A stretch of 64,000 nt of DNA, from assembly GCA_033391075.1 (NCBI GenBank), contig JAWPMV010000001.1:2666001-2730000 (forward strand), read 5' to 3'. This DNA is from Bacteroidia bacterium. GTDB lineage: Bacteria > Bacteroidota > Bacteroidia > J057. This document shows positions 1 through 6,909 of this stretch, piece by piece. The notes beneath the pieces are model-generated. The model had not been told where the DNA came from. It searched no databases and worked only from the letters and a program-made list of their open reading frames with translations. Positions within the stretch are counted from its first letter, which is position 1. Each line of letters starts with the position of its first letter. The translations under genes and the position numbers were made by a program.

Positions 1-1790
1 TCATAAATCCCTTCTTTAAGTTCCATATTATCAAAAACCAGGGTGATTCCTCCGGCTTTTTGAATCTGGTCCGGGCTAACCGGAATACTGTCTGACCCTA
101 TCAGGCTAATGTTGGATCTCTTTTCTGTACGGATAAACTTCGGTTCATAAAACCCAATTTCCTGACTGGATTGAACCCGTTGAGATTGATTCATGATCTG
201 GGTAGACCTGAAAAGAAGAGGGGTGAAAATGGTTTTGACATGTAAATCACTCCATTCGTCAGAGGGGAAAATGCTAAAAGTAAATACCCGACCTTTGAGA
301 ACTTCAGATTCTACCAGTATGGGTTCCTGATTTTCCAAGGAAAGGATTCTATTCTGAATCAATCCATTTCTGAGGCGAAGTGGGTAGTATTTAAATACCT
401 GAGGAGCATCAAATTGCCGATTTTTCTGATCTCGTGTGAATATTCCTTCGAATATAGGGTGCAAGAGTTCAACCTGATTGGCTGGGACCCCTGCCTCAAT
501 TTCTTTTGCCGGCTCAAATGTCCCTATTCCCAATTGCTGGTAGAAAGTGTTGATGCTATTGATGCGGGTATTCTTTCCGGGAAAAAACATCAAGCTATTC
601 CCCTGGTCCAAAAAGTCTCTCAGGCGGTTAGCCAATCCTGAACTTATATCCGTAACTCCCAATAGAACCAGAGAACGATAGTTAGTCAGGTTGGTTGTTG
701 AAAGATTTCTGGCAGAAACAAATTCCGTATCGAATTGGGAGAAAAGTGATTCGTATAAAATCCGAATGCTCTCGGATCTTTCCCCTTCGGCAATCAATAC
801 CTTCTCTTTATCAGGTACGTAAACAGAGAAGAACCTCTTATTATCGAAATCAATAGGATTGTCATCCAGTTCTATATAAGCTCCCAACCAGCCGCTTTTT
901 TCCGGGGTAAAATTCATCTCCAGTTCTTCGCTTTGATCTGCAGCCAGGTCTTTGCTGTTTATACCCGCAACTTTTCCTTCTACCATAATGCGAACACTCA
1001 AATCTCTCAGGTCCTGATTTCCATCATTTACGAGGGACATAGTCATGTTTACCGGGGCATCCTTTTCAATGATCCGGGAATCTATATTGTGAGATTTTAC
1101 ATATACATTGCTTTGCTCCCGAGTGGCTAAGGGAAGATAATAAACCTGGAGATTGCTATCCGGAGCTATAATCTTCTGACTATCAGTAAGAACTGTAGAT
1201 TCCTGAAAATCACTCAAGAAGTAAAGGACCTGAGCAGAATTAGAAGACCGGGCAAATATCTCTTTCTGGAAAGCCAGAATTTCTCCATGGCTTCTGATAC
1301 TTTGTTGGATTTTCAAGCTCTTAAGGTCATCGGTAGCTTCCTGTTGTGAGAGGAAGTTTCCATTAAGAATCAGGTTTGAGCTGGTCATAACCTGAAATTC
1401 ATCGTCTTCCGAATAGTTTCTGATAATATTTCTGGCCAGAGAAAGTGCCTGCGGAAAAAAGGCTCCCTTTTCATTACTGGCATTCATACTATAGGAATTG
1501 TCTATAACTATAGAAACGGAACGATTTCCCTGTGCAATTGAAGAACCTTGCTCCTTGATAACCGGATTTGCAAAAGCAAAAACTAAAAACAACAAAGCAA
1601 GAAGTCGCGCCAGAAGTAATAGCCATTGTTTGAATTTCACCCTGCGGACCACAGTTTTCTTGACCTCTTTTACAAAGGAAACATTACTAAAAAGTACTTC
1701 TTTGGGTCTTTGGAGGTTGAAAAAATGAACAATAATCGGAACGGACAGAGCCAGTAGTCCCCATAATACCGCAGGATTTAGAAATGCCAT
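1..1790 (-). CDS. BatA-type membrane protein with VWA-like region (3' end outside window)
   Basis: The reading frame opens with ATG at 1790 and stays open to the window edge (596 codons, no stop), so the C-terminus is missing. Residues 1-25 and about 55-76 are two hydrophobic segments flanking a basic loop, with a FFNLQRPKEVLFSNVSF stretch; this is the classic two-helix N-terminus of the BatA/aerotolerance family (TIGR02226). A DNSYSM motif at 97-102 gives a MIDAS-like DxSxS, suggesting a degenerate von Willebrand A fold; a GATase-like segment follows (SARNLSTTNLTNYRSLVLLGV). Such proteins are lineage-typical in Bacteroidota and usually sit near MoxR/BatA-E genes; their biochemical role is unclear. 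The family call is confident, the function is not. Confidence 0.8.
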   Translation of the reverse strand, partial: MAFLNPAVLWGLLALSVPIIVHFFNLQRPKEVLFSNVSFVKEVKKTVVRRVKFKQWLLLLARLLALLFLVFAFANPVIKEQGSSIAQGNRSVSIVIDNSYSMNASNEKGAFFPQALSLARNIIRNYSEDDEFQVMTSSNLILNGNFLSQQEATDDLKSLKIQQSIRSHGEILAFQKEIFARSSNSAQVLYFLSDFQESTVLTDSQKIIAPDSNLQVYYLPLATREQSNVYVKSHNIDSRIIEKDAPVNMTMSLVNDGNQDLRDLSVRIMVEGKVAGINSKDLAADQSEELEMNFTPEKSGWLGAYIELDDNPIDFDNKRFFSVYVPDKEKVLIAEGERSESIRILYESLFSQFDTEFVSARNLSTTNLTNYRSLVLLGVTDISSGLANRLRDFLDQGNSLMFFPGKNTRINSINTFYQQLGIGTFEPAKEIEAGVPANQVELLHPIFEGIFTRDQKNRQFDAPQVFKYYPLRLRNGLIQNRILSLENQEPILVESEVLKGRVFTFSIFPSDEWSDLHVKTIFTPLLFRSTQIMNQSQRVQSSQEIGFYEPKFIRTEKRSNISLIGSDSIPVSPDQIQKAGGITLVFDNMELKEGIY

Positions 1791-2117
1791 TTACTATTAT
1801 TTATGGATTTAAATGAGCCAGGAAATATTTTGTAAAAAAAACTACTGATATTTCCAACAAAGTATTGATCTGTGCGTTCAGACAGTAAATATAGATCAGA
1901 AAGCTTAATTCTCTAAGTATAGGGACGATCTATTGAAGATAATAAGGTTTACTTTGTAGAGAAATTCTTAAAAAAAAGCCTTTTTATTCTGTGAAAATAT
2001 TTATATTAATATTAAGGAAATTACGTTGAGTAAACTATTTCAGTTAAGCTCAGATAAAGTATTGACTATTAATTTATTTCTAATATCTTTGCGACAATTT
2101 TTTAACAGCGAAGCACT
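1791..2117. other. AT-rich divergent intergenic region
   Basis: This 327-bp gap separates the divergent BatA-type gene and the DUF2795 gene. It is strongly AT-rich and has no convincing reading frame. The right end carries the promoter described separately. No RNA gene or repeat was recognised. Confidence 0.5.
2062..2091 (+). promoter_or_regulatory. Bacteroidota-type promoter of the DUF2795 gene
   Basis: TTG at 2062-2064 is followed after 19 nt by TATCTTTG at 2084-2091. This matches the Bacteroidota consensus TTG-N19-21-TAnnTTTG for the primary sigma factor. The start codon lies 26 nt downstream. Pattern match only. Confidence 0.65.
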
Positions 2118-2339
2118 ATGTATTGGACACTCGAATTAGCCGTATATTTGGAAGATGCGCCTTGGCCAGCGACTCGCGATGAGTTGATTGACTATGCCTT
2201 ACGCTCTGGCGCACCGATGGAGGTGGTGGAAAATCTGCAAGACCTTGAAGAGGAAAATATCCAATATGAAAATATAGAGGAGATTTGGCCAGATTATCCC
2301 ACGAAAGACGACTTCCTTTTTAACGAAGACGAATACTAG
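2118..2339 (+). CDS. DUF2795 family small acidic protein
   Basis: The product has 73 residues, is very acidic, and starts MYWTLELAVYLEDAPWPATR, which I recognise as the Bacteroidota DUF2795 family. The WPATRDELIDYALRSGAP core is the conserved part. The family is common as a stand-alone short gene in this phylum and has no established function. It has its own promoter and is followed by a hairpin terminator, so it is probably a monocistronic, well expressed gene. No membrane segment or signal peptide is present, so it is cytoplasmic. Confidence 0.8.
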   Translation: MYWTLELAVYLEDAPWPATRDELIDYALRSGAPMEVVENLQDLEEENIQYENIEEIWPDYPTKDDFLFNEDEY

Positions 2340-2376
2340 GTATTTACTCTTTAGTTAACTGTGAAAATGAAATAAT

Positions 2377-2407
2377 ATGGGAGCAGCAATGTTCCCATTT
2401 TTATTTT
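2377..2407 (+). terminator. Intrinsic terminator after the DUF2795 gene
   Basis: An 8-bp stem (2377-2384 with 2391-2398, one G-T pair) encloses the loop AGCAAT, followed by a T-rich run. It lies between two convergent genes and overlaps the stop codon of meaB. Confidence 0.8.
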
Positions 2408-3396
2408 TCTCTCCAACGTGAGATGATTTCCTCTGCCAGACTATCAGGTGAGCGGTCAAAATTATCTAAAGATTTTTCTGCCTCAGTCAGGGCGTTCCGC
2501 ATTTGCGGATCTTCCCAGAAGCTATCCAGGATATAATTTTCTATCCTGTCCTTGAGCCATTTTTTGGCTTGACCTTTCCTTCTATTTGACCATCCTCCAC
2601 TTTTTAGCTCTTGCTCTCTAAATTGTTGGAGGTGATTCAGGCAGATATCTAAACCCGTTTTATGAAGACCTGATCCGGTCATTACCGGAACCAGGGTCGA
2701 TCGGTTGCTATGCATGAGCCTCATTGCCTGAGAATATCGGGTTTTGGCTCTTTGGGCTGCTTCCTGAAAATCACCATCTGCCTTATTAACAAAAATGGCA
2801 TCGGCCATTTCCATGATTCCCCGCTTAATGCCTTGTAGTTCATCTCCTGCATTTGGCAGCATGAGTAAGAGAAAGAAATCGGTCATTTCTTTTACCGCCA
2901 ATTCCGACTGTCCGACTCCCACGGTTTCAACCAAAATCATTTCATAGCCAGAAGCTTCACAAAGCAGGAGGGACTCACGGCTTTTTCTGGTAACTCCACC
3001 GAGGGTACCGCTATTGGGAGAAGGTCTGACGAAAGCTTTGGGGTTTTGGGAAAGGAATTGCATGCGGGTCTTATCTCCTAGAATACTTCCTCCGGATTGT
3101 GCACTGGATGGATCTACTGCCAGGACTGCAACCTTATTGCCCTTTTCAATTAAATATTCACCAAACGCATCGATGAAGGTACTTTTTCCAACTCCTGGCA
3201 CACCAGTAATCCCTATTCGATAGGCATTGCCTGTATAAGGCATACATTTATCCAATAAAGCTCGGGCCATTTGCCTGTCAGTCTTTAATTCACTTTCGAT
3301 CAGGGTAATGGCTCGGCCCAGGATAACTCTGTCTCCACGAATAATTCCCTGGAAATATTCATCAAGGCGCAAGCGATTTCTTCGTCTTCCAGTCAT
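2401..3396 (-). CDS. meaB: MeaB/ArgK-type GTPase, chaperone of a B12-dependent acyl-CoA mutase
   Basis: A G3E-family P-loop GTPase that gates cofactor loading and protects adenosylcobalamin-dependent methylmalonyl-CoA mutase. The 331-residue product has Walker A GVPGVGKST at 65-73, a switch region VETVGVGQSE and the NKADGD nucleotide-specificity motif, matching family length. The start chosen is ATG at 3396; a TTG one codon earlier is less likely. It forms a TGATG junction with the upstream lipoprotein gene, so the two are probably translationally coupled. No mutase gene is adjacent. The mutase at 36.4 kb already carries an internal GTPase domain, so this protein probably serves a separate mutase outside the window. 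Confidence 0.92.
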   Translation of the reverse strand: MTGRRRNRLRLDEYFQGIIRGDRVILGRAITLIESELKTDRQMARALLDKCMPYTGNAYRIGITGVPGVGKSTFIDAFGEYLIEKGNKVAVLAVDPSSAQSGGSILGDKTRMQFLSQNPKAFVRPSPNSGTLGGVTRKSRESLLLCEASGYEMILVETVGVGQSELAVKEMTDFFLLLMLPNAGDELQGIKRGIMEMADAIFVNKADGDFQEAAQRAKTRYSQAMRLMHSNRSTLVPVMTGSGLHKTGLDICLNHLQQFREQELKSGGWSNRRKGQAKKWLKDRIENYILDSFWEDPQMRNALTEAEKSLDNFDRSPDSLAEEIISRWREK

Positions 3397-3956
3397 CAAT
3401 GCTTTTCAAGATTTTGTAAAGAATCATTAAGGCTCGAGTCCTGAACTACTTCCGGGAGAAATAGGGTGTCGCTGCTCAATGAATCTAATGGAAAGAGCGG
3501 GTGGGGGAGTTGGTAATATTGTCTTACCATACCATGTCTTCCCTGAATACTAAGAATCAGGGTATCTTTATAAATAGTATCAATGTGATAACGAAAGAAG
3601 AGATTCTGGAGGTCCTCATTTATTTCTATCCCATTTCTATTTTCGTAGATAAAGCCGAGCTTACTTTTTTCTTTATTTAAATACCACTTGCCTCTGCTTT
3701 TATTTTCAGCATCAAACTCATTGAAGGACCCATCTCCCATCAACCGAAGGTATCTATAGTTCGTAGAATCTTTCAGGATAGTATATCCTTTATTATAAGG
3801 GTCATAGGTTTTGACTAATTTCCAGGTGATACTATCTGATTTCCTTGCGCCTAAAAGAATTTTATTGGCTTTTCTTTTCCTTAAGGGAGAGGTAGATTTG
3901 TCCTTACAGGAAAAGGCAAGAAAAATAATCGCCATCACAATAGTCAAAAACCTCAT
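3396..3956 (-). CDS. Lipocalin-like lipoprotein of unknown function
   Basis: A 186-residue product with a short hydrophobic leader ending in FSC at residue 17, giving a likely lipoprotein anchor. The body contains short beta-rich stretches (SITWKLVKTYDP, YRYLRLMGDGSFNEF, GKWYLNKEKSKLGFI), the pattern of small lipocalin-like Bacteroidota lipoproteins. I do not recognise a specific family. It is the first gene of a pair with meaB and diverges from the gene at 3994 across only 37 bp. A TATATTTG -7-like element on the minus strand (3974-3981) could drive it with a very short leader. The context does not reveal a role. Confidence 0.65.
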   Translation of the reverse strand: MRFLTIVMAIIFLAFSCKDKSTSPLRKRKANKILLGARKSDSITWKLVKTYDPYNKGYTILKDSTNYRYLRLMGDGSFNEFDAENKSRGKWYLNKEKSKLGFIYENRNGIEINEDLQNLFFRYHIDTIYKDTLILSIQGRHGMVRQYYQLPHPLFPLDSLSSDTLFLPEVVQDSSLNDSLQNLEKH

Positions 3957-3993
3957 TATCTTCTAATTTTAAACAAATATAAACAGAACTTGT

Positions 3994-4527
3994 ATGGATT
4001 CGGTAGAATTGATAGCTGATGTATTAAAATACGTAGTACCTGCACTTTTAGTCTTATTAACTGTTCGTTTCATGCGAGACTCCTACTTACAACAGGATAG
4101 GGACTTGAGCAGCGCTCGCATGAAAACCGAATTGGTAAAGGAAAGGATACCTTTGAAATTAAATGCTTATGAGAGAGCAATACTTTTTTTGGAGAGGATC
4201 AATCCTGAAAATTTGTTGATACGCATTCATCCTTTGGATAAACAGGTAAGTCTATATCATCAAGAGTTAGTCCATGAGATCCGGACTGAATATGAGCACA
4301 ATCTCAGCCAGCAGTTGTATATGAATAATCAGGCCTGGGCTAGCCTGGTTAATGCCAAAGAGGAGATTTTGAGCATTATACATACTAGTGCAAAGGAGCT
4401 GGGCAGGGAGGATTCTGCCCTGGAATTAAGCAAAAGGATCCTCAATAAATGGCTAAGTATGGAAGTATCGCCTACACAAAAAGCCATTTTTGTGATAAAA
4501 AATGATGCCAATAGCCTCTTTTCTTAG
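3994..4527 (+). CDS. Single-pass membrane-anchored helical protein, conserved type
   Basis: A 177-residue protein with one N-terminal transmembrane helix (about residues 9-27, LKYVVPALLVLLTVRFM) and a charged, mostly helical cytoplasmic domain. I recall similar short anchored proteins in many Bacteroidota, without known function. The region around KLNAYERAILFLERINPENLLIR looks like the conserved core. It stands alone, between a divergent lipoprotein gene and dnaA, from which it is separated by 467 bp. Confidence 0.6.
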   Translation: MDSVELIADVLKYVVPALLVLLTVRFMRDSYLQQDRDLSSARMKTELVKERIPLKLNAYERAILFLERINPENLLIRIHPLDKQVSLYHQELVHEIRTEYEHNLSQQLYMNNQAWASLVNAKEEILSIIHTSAKELGREDSALELSKRILNKWLSMEVSPTQKAIFVIKNDANSLFS

Positions 4528-4994
4528 CAAAACGAAATCTTTGCGATTTTTTTTAGCAAGGTACTACCCGTTTGTTGCCCGGTCACTTGCTAAGTGACTG
4601 TTCTAATTTCCCGAAAAAATGAGAATTAATGATTCCTCAAAGAACTAGTACGATCTGTCGTATATTTTTATTCTGAATGGATGGAAGATGTTACGAGAAA
4701 TTGAAACAAGGATATAAGTTGTTGACAAACAATGAGTTGTATGTAGAATTGGAGCAGATTTATATTTTTAATGTATGTTTAAAAACCCTTCAAAATCGCT
4801 AAAAATCGCGTTTTTTGGATAAAAGCTTGGTATTCAATTAAATACATATATTTCGAGAATTCTGCCTAAAAAACATATAAGTCAAGTTTTTTTTTACGTT
4901 TATTTTTCTGAGTTTTAACCTTACGTCCAAGGCAAGAATATTGACTTATTAGCGTTTTTAATCAAGTAAACAAAAAGATTTAGCAAAATCTCGC
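4528..4994. other. AT-rich intergenic region upstream of dnaA
   Basis: 467 bp without a plausible gene. It contains a hairpin at 4580-4600, a short palindrome TACGA-TCTG-TCGTA at 4649-4662, and long A/T runs near 4890. I found no TTATCCACA-like DnaA boxes, so there is no sequence support for a replication origin here even though dnaA follows. It probably holds the dnaA promoter, but no clear TAnnTTTG element was found. Confidence 0.5.
4580..4600. repeat. Inverted repeat / hairpin between the gene at 3994 and dnaA
   Basis: GTCACTT (4582-4588) and AAGTGAC (4592-4598) pair perfectly around a 3-nt loop, and C4580-G4600 plus a G-T pair extend the stem to 9 bp. There is no strong T-run after it, so it is either a weak terminator or a protein or RNA structural element. 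Confidence 0.5.
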
Positions 4995-6431
4995 ATGACA
5001 ACTACACACGTTGACATATGGAATGAGTGTCTGCGAATTATTCAAGAAGAAATCGCACCGCAAAGCTTCGAAACCTGGTTCAAGCCGATCAAACCGATTA
5101 GAATCGAAAACAGTGTTTTGACTATAGAAGTGCCAAGTCAATTCTTCTATGAATGGTTGGAAGAGCATTACCTTGGGATGCTCAAGAGAGCCATTCACCA
5201 AACACTCGGTGCTGAGGGCAGGCTGGAATATTCCATTGTCATTGAAAACAGCGTTTCGCAATCTGCTTCAACCATTCGGATGCCAACCGCATCCCACAAC
5301 TCATCCTCTACTACTAATAAATCACTTAGTAATCCTTTGAATGTAAATCGTCCCGTTCCGAATCCCTTTGTAATTCCAGGCATTCGAAAGTTCGAGGTAG
5401 AGTCAAATTTGAATGCCAATTATACATTTGAGACATTCATTGAAGGTGATTGCAACCGTCTTGCTCGTGCTGCAGGATATGCAGTAGCAAACAAGCCCGG
5501 CATTACCGCTTACAATCCACTCTTTATATTTAGTGGTGTAGGGCTGGGAAAAACTCACTTGCTACAGGCTATTGGAAATGAGATAAAAAGTAACTTTCCA
5601 AGAAAGGCCGTTCTGTATGTATCCTCCGAACGTTTTATCAATCAGTTTATCGAGGCTGTCAGAAAAGGAACTGTAAATGATTTCATGAATTTCTACCAAA
5701 TGATCGATGTCCTATTGGTAGATGATATCCAGTTCCTTTCAGGTAAAGAGAAGACACAGGAAAACTTCTTCCACGTTTTCAACCACTTGCGCCAATCCGG
5801 AAAACAAATCGTTTTGGCTTCCGATAGACCCCCTAATGAAATTGAAGGAATCGAAGAGAGACTTCTCTCCAGATTTAAGTGGGGCCTAAACACCAGTCTT
5901 CAGGTACCTGATTATCAAACCCGCAAACAGATCTTACAAAGCAAGATGTATCAGAATGGTATCCAACTTCCTGCAGAGGTTGTTGAATACATAGCACACA
6001 ACATTAGCTCGAATATCCGCGAATTGGAAGGTGCCCTGATCAGTCTACTTGCACAAAGCTCTCTCAATAGAAGAGAGGTTGACATCGAACTCGCTAGATC
6101 AATGCTCCAAAACTTTGTAGAAAGTGTGAGCAGAGAGATCACCATAGAATCCATTCAGGAAATCGTTGGAGAACATCTGTCAATTGAAGTTGAGCAAATG
6201 AAAGCCAAGACCCGTAAAAGGGACATTGTTCAGGCCAGACAGATAGCCATGTTCTTCGCTAAAGAGATGACCCGCCACTCTCTGAAATCGATCGGCATTC
6301 ATTTTGGAGGAAGAGACCATTCTACAGTAATCCATGCTCTGCAAACAGTAAATGACCTTGTTGCAACGGATAAATACTTTAAGCAAAGTGTATCAGAAAT
6401 TCGTAAGAGAATTTCTTTGGAATTGAACTAA
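4995..6431 (+). CDS. dnaA: Chromosomal replication initiator protein DnaA
   Basis: DnaA opens the replication origin as an ATP-bound filament on DnaA boxes and also acts as a transcription factor. The 478-residue product shows all four domains: domain I (1-85) for DnaB and self-interaction, a Ser/Thr/Asn-rich linker (86-135), the AAA+ domain with Walker A GVGLGKTH at 181-188 and Walker B LLVDDIQ at 240-246, and the C-terminal DNA-binding domain with the signature FGGRDHSTVIHA starting at 437. Length and motifs are normal. The gene is monocistronic with a strong terminator. Neighbouring genes are not the usual dnaN/recF set, which is common in this phylum. Confidence 0.98.
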   Translation: MTTTHVDIWNECLRIIQEEIAPQSFETWFKPIKPIRIENSVLTIEVPSQFFYEWLEEHYLGMLKRAIHQTLGAEGRLEYSIVIENSVSQSASTIRMPTASHNSSSTTNKSLSNPLNVNRPVPNPFVIPGIRKFEVESNLNANYTFETFIEGDCNRLARAAGYAVANKPGITAYNPLFIFSGVGLGKTHLLQAIGNEIKSNFPRKAVLYVSSERFINQFIEAVRKGTVNDFMNFYQMIDVLLVDDIQFLSGKEKTQENFFHVFNHLRQSGKQIVLASDRPPNEIEGIEERLLSRFKWGLNTSLQVPDYQTRKQILQSKMYQNGIQLPAEVVEYIAHNISSNIRELEGALISLLAQSSLNRREVDIELARSMLQNFVESVSREITIESIQEIVGEHLSIEVEQMKAKTRKRDIVQARQIAMFFAKEMTRHSLKSIGIHFGGRDHSTVIHALQTVNDLVATDKYFKQSVSEIRKRISLELN

Positions 6432-6455
6432 GCTAAAAACTAGAAAGAACTTAAA

Positions 6456-6483
6456 AGGGGAGTAGCAGTGCTGCTCCCTTTTT
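6456..6483 (+). terminator. Intrinsic terminator of dnaA
   Basis: A GGGAGTAGC / GCTGCTCCC stem (one T-G pair) with the 3-nt loop AGT, followed by a T run. It starts 25 bp after the dnaA stop codon. Confidence 0.9.
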
Positions 6484-6589
6484 GCTTTTTACAGCAGTCT
6501 TCTGAGGCTGAGAGATTTAAGGCAAAATGGAATGGTAATTTTGATCTTTTTCATGTAATTTTATTTACGAACCTGAAATGATTACAAAA

Positions 6590-6769
6590 ATGAATAAAAG
6601 AAAAACTATACTCCTCGGTTTATCCATAGCTTTTATCCTTGGATTATTTGCACCCGCCTGTGCGATGCTTAAAGGCGATCCTCGCAAAAACTGCAATCAT
6701 CCCAAGCATGGAGAGTACATGAAGGAAAGGCAACAAAAACAATTCAACAAAAAGGGATTTAAACTGTAA
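6590..6769 (+). CDS. Small exported protein, possible lipoprotein
   Basis: A 59-residue product with an N-terminal signal-like segment (MNKRKTILLGLSIAFILG) ending near APAC, followed by a short basic tail containing DPRKNCNHPKHGEYMKE. The cysteine after APA could be lipidated; the remaining Cys/His residues (CNHPKH) might bind a metal, but that is only suggestive. An in-frame ATG at 6578 is an alternative start; 6590 gives the more typical signal peptide. A very strong terminator follows, which supports a real transcription unit. Function unknown. Confidence 0.6.
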   Translation: MNKRKTILLGLSIAFILGLFAPACAMLKGDPRKNCNHPKHGEYMKERQQKQFNKKGFKL

Positions 6770-6782
6770 AGGTATTCCTTCG

Positions 6783-6819
6783 AAAATAGCCGCTCAATCA
6801 CTTGAGCGGCTATTTTTTT
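6783..6819 (+). terminator. Strong intrinsic terminator
   Basis: A perfect 13-bp stem (6785-6797 with 6802-6814) with loop TCAC followed by a long T run. It ends the small exported protein gene and insulates the metal operon downstream. Confidence 0.95.
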
Positions 6820-6830
6820 GATTTAGTTTA

Positions 6831-6854
6831 TATTTTTAGGCAAGGCTAAAAATA
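6831..6854. promoter_or_regulatory. Candidate DtxR/MntR-type operator
   Basis: A perfect inverted repeat of 9-bp arms, TATTTTTAG (6831-6839) and CTAAAAATA (6846-6854), around the spacer GCAAGG. The core TTAG-N6-CTAA has the same spacing as the DtxR/IdeR box core. It lies 55 bp before the start of the metal importer, whose second gene encodes a DtxR-family domain. Autoregulation is an inference. A possible -7 element (TACTTTG, 6883-6889) sits downstream. Confidence 0.6.
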
Positions 6855-6909
6855 AAATTAGGGAATTTTAAAAAAATACTTTTACTTTGTTTCGAACAAC
6901 GGACCCTAT

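Noticed and set aside
414-1728. Several plus-strand frames in the first 1.8 kb
   Set aside because: They are antisense shadows of the BatA-type gene, whose frame and motifs are clear.
4528-4994. Replication origin upstream of dnaA
   Set aside because: No cluster of TTATCCACA-like boxes or 13-mer repeats was found; AT-richness alone is not enough.
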